Below are positions 57,724-64,000 of a DNA stretch of 64,000 nucleotides, one piece after another (position 1 is the first letter of the stretch; each line of letters begins with the position of its first letter). The stretch is taken from NCBI GenBank assembly GCA_021796835.1, contig JAKABO010000008.1, forward strand, positions 27,592-91,591, given 5' to 3'. The notes below the pieces were generated by a model. The model did not search any database and was not told the DNA's origin. It saw only the letters and a program-made list of their open reading frames with translations. This stretch comes from Pseudomonadota bacterium (GTDB lineage: Bacteria; Pseudomonadota; Gammaproteobacteria; Burkholderiales; Ferrovaceae). Both the position numbers and the translations under genes were made by a program.

Positions 57724-60450
57724 ATGAAAAGAATGTTGTTTAACGCCACACATACGGAAGAACTCCGGGTGGCTATCGTCGACGGTCAGAAACTGATCGA
57801 CCTTGATATCGAGTATTCCGGTAAGGAACAGAAAAAAAGTAACATTTACAAAGCAGTCGTCAGTCGTGTCGAGCCTTCGCTCGAAGCCGTCTTCGTAGAT
57901 TATGGTGCAGACCGCCACGGTTTTCTGCCCTTCAAGGAAATTGCCCGTACCGCACTGGGCGACGAGGAAGGCGATTTTTCCCGTCAACGCATCGCCAGTT
58001 TGCTCAAGGAAGGCCAGGAACTGATCGTTCAGGTCGACAAGGATGAACGGGGGAACAAGGGCGCGGCCCTGACTTCCTTCATCAGTCTGGCGGGGCGATA
58101 TCTGGTATTGATGCCCAACAACCCGCGGGGCGGTGGGGTCTCGCGGCGGGTGGAAGGCGAAGAGCGCGCCGAACTCCGGGATGTCCTCGCCCAACTCGAA
58201 GTCCCTGCCGGTATGTCGTTGATTGCCCGCACCGCAGGCATTGGACGCTCGGCCGAGGAATTACAGTGGGACCTCAACTATCTCCTGCAACTATGGACTG
58301 CCATTGAAGCTGCTGCTGGAGGCCAAAAAGGCGCTTTCCTGATTTATCAGGAAGGAAGCCTGGTCATTCGGGCCATTCGCGACCTGTTCCAGCCCGATAT
58401 CGGCGAAATCCTCATCGATACCGAGCTCATTTACGAACAGGCGCGCCAGTTCATGAGTCATGTCATGCCCGGGAACGTCAGCAAGGTCAAGTTATATCGT
58501 GATGACGTGCCTCTCTTCTCGCGCTTTCAGATCGAACACCAGATTGAAACGGCGTACCGCCGTGAGGTCAGTCTGCCTTCCGGAGGAGCCATCGTCATCG
58601 ACCATACCGAGGCGCTGGTCTCGGTAGATGTCAATTCGGCCCGTGCCACGCGGGGGGCGGATATCGAACATACGGCCCTCAACACCAATCTGGAAGCGGC
58701 CGACGAAATTGCCCGCCAACTGCGTTTACGCGACCTGGGTGGACTGATCGTCATCGATTTCATCGATATGGAAAGCCCGCGCAACCAGCGCGAAGTGGAG
58801 AACCGTCTGCGCGATGCCCTGCGCTATGACCGGGCACGCGTTCAAACCGGCAAGATTTCCCGCTTTGGTTTGCTCGAACTATCCCGCCAACGCCTGCAGC
58901 CTTCCCTTGGCGAAACCAGTCATACCCCTTGCCCGCGCTGTCATGGAACCGGGGTGATCCGCGACACGGAATCCTCTGCCCTGCATATCCTGCGCATCCT
59001 GCAGGAAGAGGCCATGAAGGACAATACGGCCATCGTGCGCGCTCAGGTACCGGTAGATGTCGCCACTTTCCTGCTCAATGAAAAGCGTCCGGATATCTAT
59101 GGGATCGAGGCCCGCCTCAAGGTCCATGTCATGCTGATTCCCAACATTCACATGGAAACCCCACACTACTCCGTGGTTCGCATTCGCCATGATGAAGCCA
59201 ATCAAATGGATTTCACGGAGGCCAGCTATCAGATGGTGGAAGTTCCTGCCGAAAATCAGGAACCCCGGGTCCACGCGACCACCGCCCAAAAACCCGATCG
59301 CCCCGTTGCCGCGGTCCGCGGCATTACCCCCCAACAACCTGCGCCCATGCCTGTGGTCCGCACCCCGGCACCTGCTGCTCCACCCGCGCATACTTATCGC
59401 GAACAGGAGCGCAAAGGTTTGTTTGAAACCATCATCGGTTGGCTGAAAGGCAATCCTGAACCGACCCGAGCAGAACCGGCCTCGTCCGTTCCCGCCCAGG
59501 TCAAGACGGAGCCTGCCGTTCCGGCTGCGCGCTCCGAACGGGAAGATCGTCGCCCCCCTCCGCGTCAACGGCGGGAACGTCGGGAACGGGGGCCTCAGAA
59601 CCGTCCACCCGTCCCTGAGGTTTCCACCCAGGAGGTGGCCACCCCAGATAGCCACGCAGAATCAAAGTCTGCCCCCAAGCCCCCCCGGACCCAAAGAAGA
59701 ATCCGTCCCACGGATGACTCCGCCCCCACCCTGGTCATGGCGGCAGAACCGCCCGTCGTGGAAGGAGAGGAAGCCAGCCCCGTTCCCGCGGAAAAGGAAG
59801 GTCGGCGTCGGGGACGTCGGGGAGGACGACGTGAAAAATCCCGGCGTTTCAACGGAGCCATTGCGCCCTCTTTCCCCCGCGCCGAGCAGGATGCACTGAA
59901 AGAAGGGAATGAGGAGGAAGGCGAGATGCTTCATGCACCTGTTTCCGCCCAGCCTGACTCAGAAGAAGCCCATCGGGTCGACGCCCCCCTTGCCGTACCC
60001 CCCCTACCCCCTGTCGACTCGGAAATTCCATTGCCCGAAGCAGAAAAAGAGGAGGTGTCCTTACCCAATGCGGAGCCCCTGACCATTCCTGCCCAGGTAT
60101 CCTCGCCGGACGCAGTCGCCGAACAGGTTCCTGCCCCTGCGGCAGTTCACCGCCCGGAACCCGTCCAGCCACCCTCCTTACCGGCGGAGACGGTTTTCCC
60201 GGAGCATTCTGCTGCAGTGATCTCGGCTCCCGCAACGTCTCTTCAACTGGAAACCCTGGTCGTCCCGCCTGAATCCGGTCTGGTGTTGGTGCAGACTCGT
60301 AACGCCCCTCCCATCCAGGAACCGGAGGAACTTCCCCCCCCGGTACGGCGCCGCCGCACGGCACGCACACGTTCCGCGCCTGCGCAGAGTGAACCCTTGA
60401 TGCAGGTGGAAACGCAAAAATCGGTGACGACTCCAGACGTCACCGAGTAA
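57724..60450 (+). CDS. rne: Ribonuclease E
   Basis: Essential endoribonuclease for mRNA decay and rRNA/tRNA processing. 908 residues. Seen: the RNase H-like start [20 protein letters not shown], an S1 domain (about 38-120), the catalytic Asp302 ([12 protein letters not shown]) and Asp345 ([12 protein letters not shown]), and the zinc-link CPRCHGTG with Cys403 and Cys406. These match E. coli Asp303, Asp346, Cys404 and Cys407 almost one for one. After residue ~520 the chain is low-complexity, rich in Pro, Glu and Arg, with clusters such as [11 protein letters not shown] that may bind RNA; degradosome partner sites cannot be named. GGAG at 57713 precedes the ATG. Confidence 0.98.
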   Translation: MKRMLFNATHTEELRVAIVDGQKLIDLDIEYSGKEQKKSNIYKAVVSRVEPSLEAVFVDYGADRHGFLPFKEIARTALGDEEGDFSRQRIASLLKEGQELIVQVDKDERGNKGAALTSFISLAGRYLVLMPNNPRGGGVSRRVEGEERAELRDVLAQLEVPAGMSLIARTAGIGRSAEELQWDLNYLLQLWTAIEAAAGGQKGAFLIYQEGSLVIRAIRDLFQPDIGEILIDTELIYEQARQFMSHVMPGNVSKVKLYRDDVPLFSRFQIEHQIETAYRREVSLPSGGAIVIDHTEALVSVDVNSARATRGADIEHTALNTNLEAADEIARQLRLRDLGGLIVIDFIDMESPRNQREVENRLRDALRYDRARVQTGKISRFGLLELSRQRLQPSLGETSHTPCPRCHGTGVIRDTESSALHILRILQEEAMKDNTAIVRAQVPVDVATFLLNEKRPDIYGIEARLKVHVMLIPNIHMETPHYSVVRIRHDEANQMDFTEASYQMVEVPAENQEPRVHATTAQKPDRPVAAVRGITPQQPAPMPVVRTPAPAAPPAHTYREQERKGLFETIIGWLKGNPEPTRAEPASSVPAQVKTEPAVPAARSEREDRRPPPRQRRERRERGPQNRPPVPEVSTQEVATPDSHAESKSAPKPPRTQRRIRPTDDSAPTLVMAAEPPVVEGEEASPVPAEKEGRRRGRRGGRREKSRRFNGAIAPSFPRAEQDALKEGNEEEGEMLHAPVSAQPDSEEAHRVDAPLAVPPLPPVDSEIPLPEAEKEEVSLPNAEPLTIPAQVSSPDAVAEQVPAPAAVHRPEPVQPPSLPAETVFPEHSAAVISAPATSLQLETLVVPPESGLVLVQTRNAPPIQEPEELPPPVRRRRTARTRSAPAQSEPLMQVETQKSVTTPDVTE

Positions 60451-60498
60451 ACCCGACCATCCCCTGTTCGGATGAAATTCCGGACGGGGGATAGGCGA

Positions 60499-62874
60499 GT
60501 GCATTGTCCAGTGTTAAAGACCATAAAGCGCATTGCCTGCACCCTCGCTCTGAGTCAGGGCCTGCTGGGTGGATTGAGTTGTCAACCAGCCTGGGCCGGA
60601 CCAGGCAACAGGTTACAAGGGCAGGTCGAGGATAGCTTGGGCAACCCGATTGCCCAGGCTCAAATCCAGGTTCAGGACGATTCCGGCAAGACACTGGCCA
60701 CCCTGCACAGTGATGCCGCGGGCCAGTTCCAACTTTCGCTTCCCCAGGGTACTTACAGTTTGCAAGCCCACCAGGATCCCTATCAGGATGCCGTCGGCAT
60801 TGTCACGATGGACGGCACCGATCAGGCAACCCGACTGACTCTCGGGAGTACCCAGGCCCTGGCCATTCAGATCAGTAGCGCGCAAAAGAGGAGTTCCCGC
60901 ACTCAGGTCTCCACTCAGGACGCAAGCAGTGTCACGCGGTTCGATGCCCAGGCCATCCAGGACTTGCCTCAGGGAGAAAATACCCCTCTCAATCAGGTTC
61001 TTCTGCAGGCCCCAGGCGTCGTCAATGATTCCTTTGGACAACTGCATATCCGGGGCGACCATGCCAATATCCAATACCGCATCAACGGCATCCTGCTACC
61101 GGAGGGGATGAACGGTTTCGGGCAGTTCTTCGACACCCGTTTCGCTCAACAAATCGACCTCATGACCGGCGCTCTCCCCGCTCTCTATGGTGATCACACA
61201 GCGGGAGTCGTCTCCATCACCACGAAACAGCAGTACGACGGATCGGGGCAATTCGACCTTTACGGCGGGAGTTTCAGCACGCTCAACCCCAGTGTGGAAT
61301 ACGGTAATTCCATCGGCAATCTGTCCTATTTCTTCACGGGTTCGTACCTGAGCAACAGCCTGGGCATTCAACGTCCCAACCCCGGTTCGCCGATTCATGA
61401 CAATACCCAGCAATTTCGCGGTTTTGGTTACCTGTCTTACCTGCTCGACCCCACCACCAAGGTCAGTCTCATGCTGGGCGGATATAAGGGGTCTTTCCAG
61501 ATTCCCGCCAACCCGGGTCAAGTCCCTGACCCCAATCAAATCGGAATCCTGCCCCAGATGGGTCTGAATGGATACAACTCCGCCACGGTGACCGATCAAC
61601 AGAACGAATCCAACCAGTTCTCCATCCTGGCCCTACAGGGTTCCCTTAGCGATCAACTGGACTATCAAAGTTCGCTCTTCAGTCGCACCACAAGTCTCCA
61701 ATATCTTTCCGACATTCCCGGAGACCTCGCCTTCAACGGAGTCGCTCCGGACATTCTGCGCAGCAGCCTCAGCAACGGACTGCAAAGTGATGCCACCTGG
61801 CGTCTCACACCGGCTCATACCGTGCGTTTCGGTTTCTACGGCCAGACGGAAAATATCGTCAGCAACAACACCTCTACCGTGTTTCCGGTCAATGGCAATG
61901 GTATGGTGTCGGGACCCGCCTACGCCATTACAGACAACCACACCTACAATGGCAACACCTTATGGGCCCTGTACACCCAGGACGAATGGAAGGCAAATGA
62001 TCGCCTGACGGTCAATTACGGATTACGTTTCGATCAGATCAATGCCTTTGTCAGTGAAAATCAATGGAGTCCCCGTATCGGAATGGTCTATACCCTGACT
62101 CCACAAACCACCTGGCACATGGGGTACTCACGTTATTTCACCCCGCCACCCAATGAACTGGTCAGCACCAGTACGCTGGCACTGTTCCAGAATACCACTC
62201 TGGCGACCAATGGCCAGAACAGCCCGGTCAAATCGCAACGCACCGATTACTACGATGTCGGTCTTCTGCATCAACTCAATACCCAGACCAATGTAGGGGT
62301 GGATACCTATTACAGCCGGAGCACCAATCTGCTCGACGAAGGCCAGTTTGGGCCTGCCCTGATCATGACTCCCTTCAATTACAACGAGGGCCTTATCTAT
62401 GGGATCGAATTCACGGCCAACTACAAGAACGAAAATTTCTCCTCCTATGCCAACCTGGCACGCACCATCAGTCAGGCACGCGGCATCAGTTCGAGTCAGT
62501 ACCTGTTTTCTCCGGCCGTATTGAGTTATGCTGCCAACAATTGGGTTTATGTAGACCATCAACAGGCGCTCACCGCATCCAGTGGCTTGGCTTATAATTG
62601 GGAAGGTACCCACCTGTCTGCCGATCTCATCTACCAGAGCGGACTGCGTAACGGTTTTGCCAATACCACCAGCCTGCCCGCCTATACGGTGGTCAATTTG
62701 GGGGTGCGTCGTACCATCGCTCTTGATTCCACCGGTCCCATGGAATATCGTCTGGTCCTGCTCAATCTGTTCAATCAAACCTACCTGATCCGGGATGGTT
62801 CCGGGATTGGCGTGGTTGCCCCTCAATACGGCATGCCCCGAGGAATTTTTCTGGGCATCACCAAACCCCTGTAA
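60499..62874 (+). CDS. TonB-dependent outer-membrane receptor with N-terminal carboxypeptidase-regulatory-like domain
   Basis: Outer-membrane gated transporter of about 791 residues. A GTG at 60499 has GGGGG eight bases upstream; an ATG at 60472 is the alternative, with no ribosome site. Order: signal peptide ending near AWAGP; a CarboxypepD_reg-like domain (LQGQVEDSLGNPIAQAQIQV ... GTYSLQAHQD); a plug with LPQGENTPLNQVLLQAPGVV, LHIRGDHANIQYRINGI and ALPALYGDHTAGVVSITTK; then a barrel of aromatic-rich strands to the C-terminus. exbB, exbD and a probable tonB follow at once, so it likely has a dedicated energy module. No ligand can be assigned. Confidence 0.9.
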   Translation: MHCPVLKTIKRIACTLALSQGLLGGLSCQPAWAGPGNRLQGQVEDSLGNPIAQAQIQVQDDSGKTLATLHSDAAGQFQLSLPQGTYSLQAHQDPYQDAVGIVTMDGTDQATRLTLGSTQALAIQISSAQKRSSRTQVSTQDASSVTRFDAQAIQDLPQGENTPLNQVLLQAPGVVNDSFGQLHIRGDHANIQYRINGILLPEGMNGFGQFFDTRFAQQIDLMTGALPALYGDHTAGVVSITTKQQYDGSGQFDLYGGSFSTLNPSVEYGNSIGNLSYFFTGSYLSNSLGIQRPNPGSPIHDNTQQFRGFGYLSYLLDPTTKVSLMLGGYKGSFQIPANPGQVPDPNQIGILPQMGLNGYNSATVTDQQNESNQFSILALQGSLSDQLDYQSSLFSRTTSLQYLSDIPGDLAFNGVAPDILRSSLSNGLQSDATWRLTPAHTVRFGFYGQTENIVSNNTSTVFPVNGNGMVSGPAYAITDNHTYNGNTLWALYTQDEWKANDRLTVNYGLRFDQINAFVSENQWSPRIGMVYTLTPQTTWHMGYSRYFTPPPNELVSTSTLALFQNTTLATNGQNSPVKSQRTDYYDVGLLHQLNTQTNVGVDTYYSRSTNLLDEGQFGPALIMTPFNYNEGLIYGIEFTANYKNENFSSYANLARTISQARGISSSQYLFSPAVLSYAANNWVYVDHQQALTASSGLAYNWEGTHLSADLIYQSGLRNGFANTTSLPAYTVVNLGVRRTIALDSTGPMEYRLVLLNLFNQTYLIRDGSGIGVVAPQYGMPRGIFLGITKPL

Positions 62875-62888
62875 CGACCTGTGAGGCT

Positions 62889-63551
62889 ATGGATTTCATG
62901 CAAGAACTGATCGAAAGTTGGCACGCTCTTCAACTGGGAGGGCCGACACTGTATCCCCTGTTGTTCCTGGCACTCATGGCACTGGTCATTCTGCTCGATC
63001 GTGCATGGATCTTTTGGGGGTTCATCCGGTTGCCCCGCTCCCTGGACCAACTGGTCAGCACCTACGGGTTCACCTGGGAAAGTCTGGATGAAGAAATTCG
63101 TCGTACAGGAGAAAGGAACTACTACGGCCGCTTCTGCCGCAACATCCTGGACCACCGTACACGCCCTCTCTGGTGGATCGAATCGCGCGCCCAGGATCAG
63201 GCGCAAATCCTGGAAAAAGGCATGGGAAGAGGACTCTGGGTCCTGGAAACCATTGTCACGGCTGCGCCCTTGCTGGGACTGCTGGGTACCATCACAGGCA
63301 TGATGCATGCCTTCAATCTGATCGGAGGCAATGGGCTGGTCGATCCCAGCGGCGTGACGGGCGGTGTGGCACAAGCCTTGATTGCCACGGCTGTCGGGAT
63401 ATTCATTGCCCTGATTGCCCTGTTCGGATTCAATTACTTTTCCCGTCAACAAACCCATGCCCTCGAAGAAATGGAGCGACTGGGGACCCACCTTCTGGAC
63501 AATCTCCGCCTGGGTTACGAATTTCCTGCATCCGAACAGGAAACCCCATGA
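62889..63551 (+). CDS. exbB: ExbB/TolQ/MotA-family proton channel
   Basis: Inner-membrane subunit of the TonB energising complex. 220 residues with three hydrophobic segments: LYPLLFLALMALVILL near residue 20, LETIVTAAPLLGLLGTITGM near 120-140, and ALIATAVGIFIALIALFGFN near 165-185. The last two carry the family signature that lines the proton path. It follows the receptor by 14 bases with GAGG before ATG 62889. TolQ is excluded mainly by context, since a receptor and not pal or tolB is adjacent. Confidence 0.92.
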   Translation: MDFMQELIESWHALQLGGPTLYPLLFLALMALVILLDRAWIFWGFIRLPRSLDQLVSTYGFTWESLDEEIRRTGERNYYGRFCRNILDHRTRPLWWIESRAQDQAQILEKGMGRGLWVLETIVTAAPLLGLLGTITGMMHAFNLIGGNGLVDPSGVTGGVAQALIATAVGIFIALIALFGFNYFSRQQTHALEEMERLGTHLLDNLRLGYEFPASEQETP

Positions 63552-63955
63552 AACTCCGTCCTCGTCGCAGTTACCGTCGGGGCCGCATCGAAATCATCCC
63601 CATGATCGATGTGATGTTCTTCCTGTTGGCCACGTTCATGCTGGCTTCGCTGTCCATGCAAAACCTCCACTCGCTGCCGGTCAATTTGCCACAGGGGCAT
63701 GCGGCCCCCCTCCAGGCCAAGCACCCCATCACCCTGACCATTACGGCCCAAAGCCAGATTCTGATCGACAAAACCCCCGTCACACTGGAAACCTTGGGAA
63801 ACGTGCTGAAACAAAAAATGGAGAATTCTGAACAAACCGACCTTATCGTGGCCGCCGACAGTCAGGCGCCCAACGGCATTACCGTCCAGGCCATGTTGCG
63901 CGCCCGTAGCGTTGGCGTACAGCATTTTCTGATCGCCGTGAAACATGCGGACTGA
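63548..63955 (+). CDS. exbD: ExbD/TolR-family biopolymer transport protein
   Basis: Partner of ExbB in converting proton flow to TonB movement. 135 residues from ATG 63548: a basic cytoplasmic tail (KLRPRRSYRRGRIEIIPMID), one membrane helix with the conserved Asp (IPMIDVMFFLLATFMLASL), and a periplasmic ExbD domain (QILIDKTPVTLETLGNVLKQ, IVAADSQAPNG). Its start overlaps the exbB stop by four bases. Frames extending further upstream only read exbB in another frame. Confidence 0.93.
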   Translation: MKLRPRRSYRRGRIEIIPMIDVMFFLLATFMLASLSMQNLHSLPVNLPQGHAAPLQAKHPITLTITAQSQILIDKTPVTLETLGNVLKQKMENSEQTDLIVAADSQAPNGITVQAMLRARSVGVQHFLIAVKHAD

Positions 63956-64000
63956 GCCCCCGGCCCTACTGACCCTGAACGATGGCTTCTGGCCCAGGTT
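63945..64000 (+). CDS. tonB: Probable TonB, N-terminal fragment at window edge
   Basis: An open frame begins at ATG 63945, overlapping the exbD end by 11 bases, and reads MRTEPPALLTLNDGFWPR to the window edge without a stop. Only 18 residues are visible, so TonB identity rests on its place after exbB and exbD. Confidence 0.45.
   Translation, partial: MRTEPPALLTLNDGFWPR

Overview
The window reads as a contiguous piece of chromosome from a Gram-negative, probably betaproteobacterial, bacterium of moderately high GC. Outer-membrane lipoproteins, RND pumps, TolC proteins, a TonB system and lipid-asymmetry ABC genes show an outer membrane. Several neighbourhoods fit Betaproteobacteria: an aromatic aminotransferase divergent from uvrB, rluC divergent from rne beside maf, and the yceD-rpmF-plsX-fab cluster. 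The species cannot be fixed from this sequence. No tRNA, rRNA, insertion sequence, prophage or CRISPR array was seen. Gene density is very high and most genes form tight operons joined by 4-base ATGA overlaps.

Layout. 1-957: aminotransferase cut by the left edge. 1072-3090: uvrB. 3087-15407 (minus): one long run mdtA-mdtB-mdtC-outer membrane channel-nadE-FAD oxidoreductase. 15490-16299: a solitary MlaF-type ATPase. 16456-20607: a 1383-residue SNF2 ATPase, tail-overlapping ettA. 22402-25191: glycine-zipper lipoprotein, then rfbBA for dTDP-sugar synthesis. 25192-25896: atypical OmpR-family regulator. 26065-29609: nadB facing nadCA (de novo NAD). 29766-30146: panD. 30158-35478 (minus): beta-oxidation operon fadN-thiolase-etfB-etfA. 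35565-37298: fused pabBC. 37279-40710 (minus): Sel1-repeat protein, DUF2946 protein, outer-membrane beta-barrel and a TlpA-PCuAC fusion, a likely copper-delivery group. 40935-45372 (minus): cytochrome b561-yceI-panB-TolC-EmrA-like adaptor. 45440-54905 (minus): the fatty-acid and replication cluster yceD-rpmF-plsX-fabHDG-acpP-fabF-mltG-tmk-holB-tatD. 55019-57301: maf, an RsmI-like methyltransferase and rluC. 57302-57723: rne leader region with a possible antisense small gene. 57724-60450: rne. 60499-64000: TonB-dependent receptor, exbB, exbD and the start of a probable tonB gene.

Most of the window is core metabolism: NAD, pantothenate, folate, fatty acids, translation and RNA decay. The less ordinary material is the copper group with its fused redox/copper chaperone, the self-contained TonB uptake unit behind rne, the response regulator lacking its phospho-acceptor Asp, the orphan MlaF with Tyr in the H-loop, the efflux adaptor/channel pair with no pump, the small reading frame antisense to the rne leader, and the stem-loops flanking acpP. 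No clearly novel multi-gene defence or mobile system was found.
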